A stretch of DNA of 64,000 nt from Paracoccus methylovorus (lineage in GTDB: Bacteria; Pseudomonadota; Alphaproteobacteria; Rhodobacterales; Rhodobacteraceae): the NCBI RefSeq assembly GCF_016919705.1, contig NZ_CP070369.1, positions 248,001 to 312,000 on the forward strand. Reading direction: 5' to 3'. The notes beneath the pieces are model-generated. The model was given only the letters and a program-made list of their open reading frames with translations, was not told where the DNA came from and searched no databases. This document shows positions 16,681-25,924 of the stretch, piece after piece. Numbering within the stretch: position 1 is the stretch's first letter; each line of letters opens with the position of its first letter. A program made the translations under genes and the position numbers.

Positions 16681-17877
16681 ATGATCCATCGCAACCTTCT
16701 TCGACTGGCCCGGGCAGCCATCGCGCTAACCGCAATTTCCGTTGCCGGTCTGGCACATGCGCAGCAGATCCCCGCCATGGGTCCGAAACAGGTCGGTGTC
16801 GTGACGGTGAAAAACGAAGCCGTGCCCCTGATCAGCACGCTGCCCGGCCGCGCCATCGCACGGGACGCGGTGGACATCCGGCCGCGCGTCGAGGGGTTCG
16901 TGACCGAAGTGCTTTACAATCCCGGCCGGCCCATCACGGCCGGCACGCCAATGTTCCAGATCGACAGCACGGTCTATGACGCCGCGGTGGACGAGGCGCG
17001 CGCCAACCTTGCCGCAGCCCGGGCCGCCGTTCCACAGGCCGAAGCAGCCTATGAACGGTCGCGCCAGTTGCAGGGCACGGGGTCGAGCCAAGCTGCGCTG
17101 GAGCAGGCGCAGGCGGTGATGGAACAGGCGCAGGCCGCGGAAAAAGCCGCAGAAGCCGCACTGAAAACGGCAGAGGCGCGGCTGTCGTGGACGACGATCA
17201 CCAGCCCGCTGGACGGGCTGCCCTCGGTCGCCAATGTCTCGCCGGGCGATCTGGTCTCGGCGGGGCAAAGCGACGCGCTTGCGACGGTCACGCAGCTTGA
17301 TCCCATAGATGTGGACATGTTCGAGCCCTCGGCCCGGTTGCAGCGCCTGCGCGATCGGATCGAATCGGGCCAGATCAAGATGAGCGATGGGCTGAAGGCG
17401 CAACTGACGCTGGAAAACGGCGTCAGCTACGCCGCGACCGGCGAACTGGTCGCGCCGGGCTTTACGGTTTCGACCTCGACCGGGGCCCTCGATTTCCGCT
17501 TTCGCTTCGAAAATCCCCAGCGTCGCATCCTGCCCGGCATGTTCGTGCGAGGCCAGATCGAGATCGGCCAGATTCAGGCGATCCTCGTGCCGCAAATGGC
17601 CACGACGCGCGGCCGTGACGGCACGCTTTCGGCATGGGTGGTCAGGGATGGCAAGGCGGTGCGCAGCGCCCTGACCGAAGAAGGCGTCCAGAACAGCAAC
17701 TGGATCGTGACCGGAGGGCTGGAGGATGGCGACCTGCTGATCGTCAACGGCACCACCGGCCTGTCCGACGGCGCCGAAATCGCTCCCGTCGCGGTAGAGA
17801 TCGACGCCGATGGCGTCGTGCGCGATCTGGCACAGCCCGCCGACGGCGCCTCCACCCCGACCCCGGCGACGGAGTAG
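16681..17877 (+). CDS. RND efflux periplasmic adaptor (membrane fusion protein, AcrA/MexA type)
   Basis: 398 residues with a signal peptide ending near LAHAQQ (about residue 29). The usual order is present: a beta-barrel/lipoyl half motif PGRAIARDAVDIRPRVEGFV near 55-75, a coiled-coil hairpin rich in Ala/Gln/Glu from about 100 to 160 (LAAARAAVPQAEAAYERSRQ), the second lipoyl half WTTITSPLDGLPS near 172, then the beta-barrel GYAATGEL region and the LVPQMATTRGRDG domain. No N-terminal lipobox Cys is evident. It bridges the RND pump, six bases downstream, to an outer-membrane channel. Confidence 0.9.
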   Translation: MIHRNLLRLARAAIALTAISVAGLAHAQQIPAMGPKQVGVVTVKNEAVPLISTLPGRAIARDAVDIRPRVEGFVTEVLYNPGRPITAGTPMFQIDSTVYDAAVDEARANLAAARAAVPQAEAAYERSRQLQGTGSSQAALEQAQAVMEQAQAAEKAAEAALKTAEARLSWTTITSPLDGLPSVANVSPGDLVSAGQSDALATVTQLDPIDVDMFEPSARLQRLRDRIESGQIKMSDGLKAQLTLENGVSYAATGELVAPGFTVSTSTGALDFRFRFENPQRRILPGMFVRGQIEIGQIQAILVPQMATTRGRDGTLSAWVVRDGKAVRSALTEEGVQNSNWIVTGGLEDGDLLIVNGTTGLSDGAEIAPVAVEIDADGVVRDLAQPADGASTPTPATE

Positions 17878-17883
17878 CACGGC

Positions 17884-20800
17884 ATGGCACGTTTCTTTAT
17901 TCACCGGCCGGTCTTTGCATGGGTTCTGGCCATCATCGTCATGTTGGCGGGGGTGTTCGGCCTTTCCAGCCTGCCTATCGCGCAATATCCCGACATCGCG
18001 CCGACGACCGTGCGGATCAGCGCCACATACACCGGCGCATCGCCCGATATCGTGGAAAACTCGGTCACGACGATCATTGAGGACGGCATGACCGGCCTTG
18101 ACGGGCTGGTCTACATGACCTCGACCTCGTCGCAGGGATCGGCCTCGATCTCGCTGACCTTCGACGACAGCGTGGACCCGGACATCGCGCAGGTTCAGGT
18201 GCAAAACAAGCTGCAACTGGTGACGTCGCAACTGCCCGATGCGGTGCAAAGCCGGGGCGTCTCGGTCAGCCGCTCGACGTCATCGATCCTGCTGGTGGGC
18301 GCGCTGACCTCGACCGATGGCAGCTATACCTCGCTGGAACTGGGCGATCTGGTGGCGCAGGTGATCGAGGACCCGGTCAAGCGCACCACGGGCGTCGGCT
18401 CGATCAACTCTTTCGGCTCGGGCTATGCCATGCGGATCTGGCTCGACCCCGAGCGGATGCTGCAATATCAGATCACCCCCTCGGACGTGGTTTCAGCCGT
18501 TTCGGAACAGAACACCAACGTCACCGTCGGCAGCCTCGGCTCTCAGCCCACGGTGAAGGGGCAGCAGCTCAACGTGCAGCTTTCGGCGCAATCGCAACTC
18601 ACCTCGGTCCGGGCGTTCGAGCGCATCCTGTTGCGCACGGACAATGACGGCGCGACGGTGTTTCTGGGCGATGTTGCGGATATCGAGATCGGGCAAGAGG
18701 ACTACGGTTCCTCCTCGCGTTTCAACGGCATGCCGGCTGCGGGGTTCGGGGTGAACCTGGCGTCGGGGGCCAATGCCGTGGACACGGCCCGGGCCGTTCA
18801 GACGGTGCTGGCCGGGTTGCAAGGCGCGCTGCCGGCCGGGGTCAGCATCGTCTATCCCTACGACACCTCGCCCTTCGTCCAGGAATCCATCACGCAGGTC
18901 TATCACACGCTGATCGAGGCGGTGGTGCTGGTCTTTCTCGTGATCCTGATCTTTCTGCAAAGCTGGCGGGCGACGCTGATCCCGACGCTGGCCATCCCGG
19001 TGGTGTTGCTGGGCACGTTCGGCGTTCTGGCCTTTGCCGGAATGTCGATCAACACGCTGACCATGTTCGCGATGGTTCTGGCCATCGGCCTGCTGGTCGA
19101 CGACGCCATCGTGGTCGTCGAGAACGTCGAGCGTGTCATGGAGGAAGAGGGGCTTGGCCCCGTCGAGGCGACCGAGAAAAGCATGGATGAAATCTCATCC
19201 GCGCTGGTCGGCATCGTGCTGGTGCTTTCGGCGGTGTTCCTGCCCATGGCCTTCATGTCCGGCTCTACCGGCGTGATCTACAGGCAGTTTTCGGTGACCA
19301 TCATCAGCGCCATGGTGCTGTCGCTGGGGGTCGCGCTGATCCTGACGCCCGCGCTGTGCGCGACGCTGCTGCGCCCGCGCAAGCATGGCGACGGCATCGC
19401 GCCGGCGCGCTGGTTCAACCGCATGCTGGACCGCGCCACGGATCGCTATGCGGCGACGGTCGGAACCTTCGTCAAGCGGCCCTTTCGCTTTCTGATCGTG
19501 CTGCTGGCCTTCAGCATCGGCGCGTGGATGCTTTATCAGAAGCTGCCCGGATCATTCCTGCCGCAAGAGGATCAGGGCGTGCTGATGGTCATGGTCGAAA
19601 CCCCCGAGGGCTCGACCGCAGAGCGCACACGGGCGCTGGTCGAAGAGGTCGAGCAATATGTCCTGACCGAAGAGACCGAGACGGTGGAAAGCGTCTTTGC
19701 CGCGCTTGGCTTTGGCTTTAGCGGCAGCGGTCAGCGCAATGCGATGATCTTCATCAAGCTCAGGGATTTTGCCGACCGCGAAGGTTTCGACGCCGCATCC
19801 CTGGCGACGCGGGCCAATATGCGCTTCATGACGAACCGGAACGGGCAGGTCTTTTTCCTGCAACCGCCCGCGATTCAGGGCATGGGCAATACCTCTGGCT
19901 TTACCATGCAACTGGTCGATCAGTCGGGGCAGGGGCAAGAGGCGCTGGCCGCCGCCGCCGATGAACTGGTCGCCCAAGCCACGGCGGACGGACGGGTATC
20001 CAACCTGCAGGGAAACGACGCCCCATTCTCGACCTCGCGCAGGATCGACATCGATCAGCAAAAGGCCGCGGCCTATGGCCTGTCGATCAGCGATCTGAAC
20101 ACCACGCTTTCGGTCATCTTCGCCAGCTCGAACGTCAACGATTTCTCGTTGGAGGGAGAGCTGCGCCCGGTGATCGTGCAGGGCACGCCCGCCGCCCGGA
20201 TGCAGTCCGAAGACATTGAAAAATGGTATGTGCGCAACACGCAGGGCGACATGGTGTCCTTTGCCGCCTTCACCACGCAGGAATGGGACGAACAGGCGCA
20301 AAGCCTTGCCCGCTATGGCGGAACCCGCGCGATGGAGATTTCCGGCGCGGCGACGCAGGGCGTCTCGTCGGGCACCGCGATGGAGGTGATGGAGGAACTG
20401 GTCGCCGATATGGATGGCGGCTATGGCGCCGCCTGGACCGGCCTTTCCTATCAGGAACGGCTTTCGGGCAATCAGGCGCCGATGCTTTTCGCGCTATCGG
20501 CTCTGGTGGTGTTCCTGGCGCTGGCCGCGCTTTACGAAAGCTGGTCGGTCCCTCTGGCGGTGATGATGACGGTGCCCATCGGGATCGTTGGCGCCATGAC
20601 CGCCGCGCTGGTCTTTGGCCAGTCGAACGACGTCTATTTCAAGGTGGGCATGTTGACGACCATCGGTCTGGCGGCGCGTAACGCCATCCTGATCGTCGAA
20701 TTCGCCGAGATGCGCCACAAGCAGGGCAGCCCCCTGTTGGAAGCGGCGGTCGAGGCTTCGCGCATGCGTCTGCGCCCGATCCTGATGACCACGCTGGCCT

Positions 20801-20988
20801 TCATGCTGGGCGTGCTGCCCTTGGCGCTGGCCAGCGGCGCGGGCGCGGCGGCGCAGCAGTCCATCGGCATCGGCGTTCTGGGCGGCATTGCCACCTCTGC
20901 GGTGATCGGCATCTTCCTTGTCGCGGTCTTCTATGTCGCGGTGGTGCAAACCGTGCAGTATTTCAGCAAAAAGCCGGCGAAGGCCTGA
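17884..20988 (+). CDS. RND multidrug efflux permease (AcrB/MexB, HAE1 family)
   Basis: 1034 residues, full length for an HAE1 pump. It has the first membrane helix, RPVFAWVLAIIVMLAG, two large periplasmic loops, and the proton-relay motif GLLVDDAIVVVENVERVMEE near 400 with the paired Asp residues in helix 4. LARNAILIVEFA-type sequence in helix 11 and the RLRPILMTTLAFMLGVLPLA signature near 955 are also seen. It exports hydrophobic drugs, dyes or detergents using the proton gradient, as a trimer. The adaptor is immediately upstream; no OprM/TolC-type gene and no TetR-type repressor lie nearby, so the pump must use an outer-membrane channel encoded elsewhere. Confidence 0.94.
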   Translation: MARFFIHRPVFAWVLAIIVMLAGVFGLSSLPIAQYPDIAPTTVRISATYTGASPDIVENSVTTIIEDGMTGLDGLVYMTSTSSQGSASISLTFDDSVDPDIAQVQVQNKLQLVTSQLPDAVQSRGVSVSRSTSSILLVGALTSTDGSYTSLELGDLVAQVIEDPVKRTTGVGSINSFGSGYAMRIWLDPERMLQYQITPSDVVSAVSEQNTNVTVGSLGSQPTVKGQQLNVQLSAQSQLTSVRAFERILLRTDNDGATVFLGDVADIEIGQEDYGSSSRFNGMPAAGFGVNLASGANAVDTARAVQTVLAGLQGALPAGVSIVYPYDTSPFVQESITQVYHTLIEAVVLVFLVILIFLQSWRATLIPTLAIPVVLLGTFGVLAFAGMSINTLTMFAMVLAIGLLVDDAIVVVENVERVMEEEGLGPVEATEKSMDEISSALVGIVLVLSAVFLPMAFMSGSTGVIYRQFSVTIISAMVLSLGVALILTPALCATLLRPRKHGDGIAPARWFNRMLDRATDRYAATVGTFVKRPFRFLIVLLAFSIGAWMLYQKLPGSFLPQEDQGVLMVMVETPEGSTAERTRALVEEVEQYVLTEETETVESVFAALGFGFSGSGQRNAMIFIKLRDFADREGFDAASLATRANMRFMTNRNGQVFFLQPPAIQGMGNTSGFTMQLVDQSGQGQEALAAAADELVAQATADGRVSNLQGNDAPFSTSRRIDIDQQKAAAYGLSISDLNTTLSVIFASSNVNDFSLEGELRPVIVQGTPAARMQSEDIEKWYVRNTQGDMVSFAAFTTQEWDEQAQSLARYGGTRAMEISGAATQGVSSGTAMEVMEELVADMDGGYGAAWTGLSYQERLSGNQAPMLFALSALVVFLALAALYESWSVPLAVMMTVPIGIVGAMTAALVFGQSNDVYFKVGMLTTIGLAARNAILIVEFAEMRHKQGSPLLEAAVEASRMRLRPILMTTLAFMLGVLPLALASGAGAAAQQSIGIGVLGGIATSAVIGIFLVAVFYVAVVQTVQYFSKKPAKA

Positions 20989-21389
20989 TCTGACCCCGGA
21001 TTGCAAAGGCTGAGTTTTCCGCCTCCGAGCCGCCCAACCGGCGACCCGGGGGCACCATCATGCCGGTCTGGGCCTTGATCGGCAGGAGCCGGGATCTGGG
21101 TCGCAAAGAAACTTTGTAATGCCATCTTTACAGAGCCGCGCAAGATAACTAACGTCAGCCGCGAAACAGAAGTGGAATCTTTGCCCCGCGTCAAACGCGC
21201 CGCGGATCGGTTCTTCGCTTCGGGTGTCGACAATGGCGTTGACGCTGTTTCATCTCAATCAAATTGCAGCCGCCTGCATCTGCTCCCGGTCGTTGATCCT
21301 TGGGTCGTCGGTCGTGAATGCGGGATGATCGCCTGTCCCCCGCGGCGGTCGATGCGGGCAATGGTCTGTTCCCTACAGTGGAGATTCCC
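20989..21389 (+). other. 401-base untranslated region upstream of amide operon
   Basis: No gene is evident. It contains the 3' end of the RND transcript, a CAAAG-AAA-CTTTG mini-hairpin at 21104-21116, and the candidate ANTAR-target hairpin at 21223-21246. Further on are two mutually exclusive pairings: the GCGGG near 21319 and the GCGGG near 21354 can both pair with the CCCGC near 21339. The GTG-started frame 21172-21393 runs through it but has no ribosome-binding site or family features. No canonical terminator with a T-run is seen before the first gene. Confidence 0.6.
21223..21246 (+). promoter_or_regulatory. Candidate ANTAR (AmiR) RNA target hairpin in operon leader
   Basis: GTCGAC (21226-21231) pairs with GTTGAC (21238-21243), one G-T pair, and can extend by three outer pairs, two of them G-T. 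The loop is AATGGC: six bases with A at position 1 and G at position 4, the constant features of RNA hairpins bound by ANTAR antiterminators. The same operon encodes the ANTAR protein AmiR. Known targets have two such hairpins; I found only one clear one. Confidence 0.5.
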
Positions 21390-22613
21390 ATGAAACTGAC
21401 CCGTCGTCAGGCGTTGGGCGCCTTTGGTGCCGCCACCGCCATGAGCTTCGCCTCGCGTCTTTCCGCCCAGGAAGGGCCGATCACCGTATCGGCGCTGTAC
21501 GACCAGTCCGGCGGCCTTGAATCCTATGGCCAGCCGATCGTCGATGCGCTGCGCTTTGCCGTGGACGAACAGAACGCCAAAGGCGGCCTGTTGGGGCGCG
21601 AGGTCAAGCTGAACGTCTATGATCCGCAGACGAACATGCAGCTTTATGCACAATTCGCCCGTCAGGCCGCGCTGTCGGACAAGCCCGCCGTGGTCTTTGC
21701 CGGCATCACCTCGGCCTCGCGCGAGGTGGTCCGCCCGATCATGCGGCAGTTCAACACGCTTTACTTCTATGCCAACCAGTATGAAGGCGGCGTCTGCGAC
21801 CGCAACATGTTCGCGACCGGCGTGACGCCGGGCCAGACTGTCGAGAAGCTGGTGAACTATTCGGCGCAGCAGCACGGCGGCAAGGTCTATATCGTCGCGG
21901 CCGACTACAACTATGGCCAGATCATTGCCGACTGGGTCAAGAAATACACCGCCGACAATGGCGGCGAGGTTCTGGGCACCGAATTCTTCCCGATGGATGT
22001 GACCGACTTCAAGACCTCGATCTCCAAGATCCAGGCGGCGAAGCCCGACTATGTCTGGTCGGCGCTGGTGGGCGGCGCGCATATCTCGTTCTATCGCCAG
22101 TGGAAGGCGGCCGGCATGCTGGGCAAGATCCCGATGTCTTCGACCACCTTCGCGGGCGGCAACGAACATGTGATCCTGACGCCCGAGGAATCGAACGGCA
22201 TCATGGTCTGCCAGAACTATCTGCAAGAGCTGGACAACCCGCTGAACAAGCAGTTCGTGACCGACTTCCATGCCAGGTTCGGGGCCAACTATCCCTATAT
22301 CACCGAACTGGGCATGGGCGCTTATCAGGGCTTCCGGCTTTGGGCAGCGGGCGTCGAAGCGGCGGGTTCCGTGGATCGCATGGCGGTCATCGAGGCGCTG
22401 GAAAGCGGGATCTCGCTTGATGCCCCCAGCGGCCGCGTCACCATCGACCCCAAGACCCATCACACCACGATGGACGTCCACATCGCCCGGGTCGAGAACG
22501 GCGGGCTGATCCCGGTCGAAACGTTCGAGCAGCAGCCCCCCGCCGACACCGCCATGGTCTGCGACCTGATCGCAAACCCCGACGACAACCAGCAATACGT
22601 CATCGATTTCTAA
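21390..22613 (+). CDS. Amide/urea ABC transporter substrate-binding protein (UrtA/FmdD-like)
   Basis: 407 residues with a twin-arginine-like signal (MKLTRRQALGAFGAATAMSF, cleavage near SAQ). It is a type I binding protein of the urea/short-chain amide group: VSALYDQSGGLESYGQPIVDALRFAVDEQN, DPQTNMQLYAQFARQ, FYANQYEGGVCDRNMFATG near 125-143, and VWSALVGGAHISFYRQ near 210. The tyrosine-rich EGGVCDR region is shared with UrtA and with the AmiC sensor in this operon. GGAG lies upstream of the ATG. It should deliver the amide to the next four gene products. Urea is unlikely as sole substrate, since no urease follows. Confidence 0.88.
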   Translation: MKLTRRQALGAFGAATAMSFASRLSAQEGPITVSALYDQSGGLESYGQPIVDALRFAVDEQNAKGGLLGREVKLNVYDPQTNMQLYAQFARQAALSDKPAVVFAGITSASREVVRPIMRQFNTLYFYANQYEGGVCDRNMFATGVTPGQTVEKLVNYSAQQHGGKVYIVAADYNYGQIIADWVKKYTADNGGEVLGTEFFPMDVTDFKTSISKIQAAKPDYVWSALVGGAHISFYRQWKAAGMLGKIPMSSTTFAGGNEHVILTPEESNGIMVCQNYLQELDNPLNKQFVTDFHARFGANYPYITELGMGAYQGFRLWAAGVEAAGSVDRMAVIEALESGISLDAPSGRVTIDPKTHHTTMDVHIARVENGGLIPVETFEQQPPADTAMVCDLIANPDDNQQYVIDF

Positions 22614-22622
22614 GGAAAGCAG

Positions 22623-23492
22623 ATGGATTTCGCGTCAGTCCTCATGATCGAAATCCTCGGGTCCATCGCCATTCTGGTGCTGATCAGCATCGGCTTGGCG
22701 GTGGTCTTCGGGATGATGAAGGTCATCAACATGGCCCATGGCGAGTTTCTCATGCTCGGGGGTTATGTCACCATCTATGGCACCAACCATGCCGGTTTCA
22801 GCTTTTGGGTCAGCGCGCTGATTCTTGCCCCCATCGTGGTGGGGCTGATCGGGCTGTTGCTGGAGTGGCTGGTGATCCGCCACCTCTATGGGCGCATGAT
22901 CGACACCATGCTGGCCACATGGGGCATCAGCCTTGCCCTTGTCGGCGGCATGACCATGCTGGTGGGCAACACGACCACGGGGATATCGACGCCTCTGCCC
23001 AGCGTCAGCATCGGCGACTTTTCCGTCAGCGGCTATGTGATCTTTCTGATCGGGCTGGCCGTCGCGGTTTGCGCCCTGCTTTACGCGCTGTTCAAGCTGA
23101 CCACCTTCGGCCTTTTGGCGCGGGCGACCACGCAGAATGCCGATATGGTGGCCGCGCTAGGCGGGAATCCGCGCCGCATCTATGCGCTGACCTTTGGACT
23201 GGGGGCGGCCCTTGGGGGACTGGGCGGCGCAGCGCTTGCCCCCTTGACCGGGGTGATCCCGACCATTGGCGCCTCCTATATCGCCAAGGCGTTCATCACC
23301 GTCATCTCGGGCGGTTCCGCGGTGATCGCGGGCAACCTTTCGGCCTCGGCCCTGTTCGGCACCGTGGGCCAGGTCTTTACCTATATTTACACGCCCGTCA
23401 TCGGCGAGGTTGCGCTTTTGCTGACCGCAATCGTGCTGATCCGCGTGCTGCCCAAGGGCATCACCGGGCGTTTCTTCAGGAGGTCGATCTGA
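22623..23492 (+). CDS. Amide/urea ABC transporter permease (UrtB/LivH-like)
   Basis: 289 residues and about eight membrane segments. Branched-chain permease hallmarks are present: GLAVVFGMMKVINMAHGEFLMLGGY near 22-46, LLEWLVIRHLYGRMID, LLARATTQNADMVAALGGNPRRIYALTFGLGAALGGLGGAAL near 160-200. The stop overlaps the following permease as TGATG. It pairs with that UrtC-like subunit to form the inner-membrane channel. Confidence 0.9.
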   Translation: MDFASVLMIEILGSIAILVLISIGLAVVFGMMKVINMAHGEFLMLGGYVTIYGTNHAGFSFWVSALILAPIVVGLIGLLLEWLVIRHLYGRMIDTMLATWGISLALVGGMTMLVGNTTTGISTPLPSVSIGDFSVSGYVIFLIGLAVAVCALLYALFKLTTFGLLARATTQNADMVAALGGNPRRIYALTFGLGAALGGLGGAALAPLTGVIPTIGASYIAKAFITVISGGSAVIAGNLSASALFGTVGQVFTYIYTPVIGEVALLLTAIVLIRVLPKGITGRFFRRSI

Positions 23493-24496
23493 TGGCGCGT
23501 TTCCTGCAATCCGCCGGCCTTCTTGGCATACTGGCGCTTGGTATGGTCCTGCCGGGATGGCTGGAACTGTTCACGGTCTACGAGATCACCATCTATCTGA
23601 TCATGGCGGTGCTGGCGCTAAGCCTGGCCTTCGTCTGGGGCAAGGGTGGGATCATGTGTCTGGGTCAGGCCGCCTTCTTTGGGCTTGGCGCCTATGCCTG
23701 GGCCGTGGCGGCGATCAACTTTGGTCCCGGCCTGCCAGCCGTTGCGATCGCGATTGCCGTGCCCGCGCTTTTCGCGGCAGTGCTGGGCTATTTCATGTTC
23801 TACGGCCGGATCAACGACATCTATATAGGTGTGATCACCCTTGCGGTGACGCTGATCCTGTTCAACCTGATCAACTCGACCTCGGGTCCGCAATATCGCA
23901 TCGGCGCGGCGCTTCTGGGCGGTTTCAATGGCATGACCGGCGTGCCCACCGTTGCCTGGCCGGGTGGAATGCCGCTTGATCCGGGCGAGATCTTTCGCCT
24001 GACGGTGATCGTTCTGGTCGCCTCGGTCGTTGCCATCTGGGCCTATCTCCGCACCACCCCCGGCAAGGTCGCCATCGCCGTGCGCGAAAACGAATACCGA
24101 GCAGAGCTTCTTGGCTATAACGTCGCGCAGTCCAAGCTGATCACCTTTACCCTTGGCGGCGCGTTGGCGGGGCTGGGCGGCTGTCTGTTCGCCAACTGGG
24201 GCGCATTCGTCAGCCCCACGATCTTCAGTCTGGTGCAATCGGCGCAGATCATCATCTGGGTGATCGTCGGCGGCCGAGGCACCCTGTTGGGACCGATCCT
24301 GGGCTGCATCGCGCTGCAATGGGCCACGACCAAGCTGGGAACGCAGCAGGTGGTGCAGGTCAATCTGGTTCTGGGTGTCGTCCTGGCCTTCTTTGTTCTG
24401 GTGGTGCCGCAGGGGATCCTGCCGATGATCACCAAGGCACTGGCCGCGCCGTTCGCACGCAAGACGAAACCCGCCACCACGGAGAGCCAGGCATGA
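23492..24496 (+). CDS. Amide/urea ABC transporter permease (UrtC/LivM-like)
   Basis: 334 residues from the ATG that overlaps the previous stop; in-frame sequence upstream to 22805 belongs to the permease gene read in another frame. About nine to ten membrane helices. Seen are LALSLAFVWGKGGIMCLGQAAFFGLGAYAWAV near 40-70, an IYIGVITLAVTLILFNLINSTSGPQYRIGG-like stretch near 110, and RENEYRAELLGYNVAQSKLITFTLGGALAGLGGCLF near 195-230. These match the UrtC group, in which the LivM-type scaffold is extended. Ends in a basic tail. Confidence 0.9.
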   Translation: MARFLQSAGLLGILALGMVLPGWLELFTVYEITIYLIMAVLALSLAFVWGKGGIMCLGQAAFFGLGAYAWAVAAINFGPGLPAVAIAIAVPALFAAVLGYFMFYGRINDIYIGVITLAVTLILFNLINSTSGPQYRIGAALLGGFNGMTGVPTVAWPGGMPLDPGEIFRLTVIVLVASVVAIWAYLRTTPGKVAIAVRENEYRAELLGYNVAQSKLITFTLGGALAGLGGCLFANWGAFVSPTIFSLVQSAQIIIWVIVGGRGTLLGPILGCIALQWATTKLGTQQVVQVNLVLGVVLAFFVLVVPQGILPMITKALAAPFARKTKPATTESQA

Positions 24497-25224
24497 GCGG
24501 CCAGATCATCCTGGAAGCCCGGGGCCTTGGCATCAGTTTCGGCGGCGTCGATGCGGTCAAGGCCGTCGATTTCGATCTGCGTCAGGGCGAGCTTCGCTGT
24601 CTGATCGGACCCAACGGCGCGGGCAAGACCACCTTCTTCCGGCTGCTCAGCGGGCAATATCCGCCGTCGCGCGGGACGATCACCTTTCGGGGCAAGCCGC
24701 TGAATTCCTTGCAGCCCTATCAGATCGCCCGGCTGGGGATCGGCATCAAAACCCAAGTCCCCAGCCTGTTCGAAGGCCTTAGCGTGGCCGAGAATATCGA
24801 CATGGCCGCACGCCGGCGCGCCAAGGGCAGGGCGGTCAAGGCCATCGTGGACGACGTGCTGGAACATATCGGCCTGACCGACCTGCGCGACCGGGCCTGC
24901 GCCGAGCTGGCGCATGGTCAGCGGCAATGGGTCGAACTGGGCCAGATCCTTGCCTCGAAACCCGCCGTGGCACTGCTGGACGAACCGGCTGCGGGCATGA
25001 CCCACAGCGAAAGCCTGAAGACCGTGCAGATCATTCGCGACATCACCAAGGAAAGCGCGGTGATCGTGGTCGAGCATGACATGGATTTCATCCGCCTGAT
25101 CGGCGAGCGCGTCACCGTCTTTGAACGCGGCGCGGTCATCGCCGAGGGCAGCTTTGATCAGATAGCCAAGGACCCGCAGGTGCGGGCGGCCTATCTGGGC
25201 AGAAAGGAAACCGCCAATGCTTGA
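24493..25224 (+). CDS. Amide/urea ABC transporter ATPase (UrtD/LivG-like)
   Basis: 243 residues. ISFGGVDAVKAVDFDLRQGELRCLIGPNGAGKTTFFRLLSGQ holds Walker A (GPNGAGKTT near 39-47). The signature is degenerate (LAHGQRQWVELGQIL), as in UrtD proteins, followed by Walker B VALLDEPAAGMT and VIVVEHDMDFIR with the switch His. The ATG overlaps the permease stop, and its own stop overlaps the second ATPase by eight bases. It works as one half of a UrtD/UrtE heterodimer. Confidence 0.9.
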   Translation: MSGQIILEARGLGISFGGVDAVKAVDFDLRQGELRCLIGPNGAGKTTFFRLLSGQYPPSRGTITFRGKPLNSLQPYQIARLGIGIKTQVPSLFEGLSVAENIDMAARRRAKGRAVKAIVDDVLEHIGLTDLRDRACAELAHGQRQWVELGQILASKPAVALLDEPAAGMTHSESLKTVQIIRDITKESAVIVVEHDMDFIRLIGERVTVFERGAVIAEGSFDQIAKDPQVRAAYLGRKETANA

Positions 25225-25921
25225 GGTAAAGGGCCTTTCATCGGGCTATGGCCGCGTGCCGGTGCTGCGTGGGGTCGGATTTTCGCTTTCGGATGGCGAA
25301 TGCATCGGCCTTCTGGGCCGCAACGGCATGGGCAAGACCACGCTGTTGCGCGCCATCATAGGTGAATTGCCGACCTGGAGCGGCGAAATCAGCAAATCCG
25401 GTCAATCACTGAATGGCCGGAATACCCAAGGCCGCGCCAAGGCAGGGATCGGCTATGTGCCGCAGGGCAAGCAGCTTTTCAAACTGCTGACGGTTCAGGA
25501 AAACCTGCGCATGGGCTGCGTAAAGAATTTCCGCGGCGCCGACGCCAAGATTCAGCAGATGCTGGCGCTTTTCCCCCGTCTTGTCCAGCTGCTGGACCGG
25601 CAATCGGGCATGCTGTCGGGGGGCGAACAGCAGCTTGTAGCGCTTGCCCGTTGCCTTTGCGGCGATCCCGACCTGGTCCTGCTGGACGAACCGACCGAGG
25701 GCATCCAGCCCTCGATCTGCGACGAGATCATCGACGTGCTGATCCGTCTGCGCAAGGAACGGAACCTGTCGATCATTCTGGTCGAGCAGGACATCGATTT
25801 CCTCTGGTCGATCTGCGACCGCGTTCTGGCGGTCGACAAGGGCAGCGTGGTCAGGACCATCGACCCCAAAGCCCATGGATCGACGGAAGAGGCCAAGGCA
25901 TTCATCGGCATCGAGGGCTAA
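25217..25921 (+). CDS. Amide/urea ABC transporter ATPase (UrtE/LivF-like)
   Basis: 234 residues: LSSGYGRVPVLRGVGFSLSDGECIGLLGRNGMGKTTLLRAIIGE holds Walker A (GRNGMGKTT near 34-42). YVPQGKQLFKLLTVQENLRMG holds the Q-loop, MLSGGEQQLVALARCL the signature and LVLLDEPTEGIQPSI Walker B, then IILVEQDIDF, in which the usual switch His is Gln as in other LivF/UrtE proteins. The GKQLF/ENL wording is typical of UrtE. The amidase gene begins three bases after its stop. Confidence 0.9.
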   Translation: MLEVKGLSSGYGRVPVLRGVGFSLSDGECIGLLGRNGMGKTTLLRAIIGELPTWSGEISKSGQSLNGRNTQGRAKAGIGYVPQGKQLFKLLTVQENLRMGCVKNFRGADAKIQQMLALFPRLVQLLDRQSGMLSGGEQQLVALARCLCGDPDLVLLDEPTEGIQPSICDEIIDVLIRLRKERNLSIILVEQDIDFLWSICDRVLAVDKGSVVRTIDPKAHGSTEEAKAFIGIEG

Positions 25922-25924
25922 GAC

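Noticed and set aside
16726..18249. 507-codon minus-strand open frame opposite the RND adaptor
   Set aside because: His/Arg/Gln-rich translation typical of an antisense shadow; the plus-strand adaptor and pump are complete and recognisable.
21101..21180. Possible sigma-54 or sigma-70 promoter for the amide operon
   Set aside because: No GG-N10-GC pair with the right context and no convincing -35/-10 pair with 16-18 base spacing could be found upstream of the leader hairpin.
21172..21393. 73-codon GTG-started frame across the amide-operon leader
   Set aside because: No ribosome-binding site, overlaps the first gene in another frame, and no recognisable product; the sequence is better explained as leader RNA.
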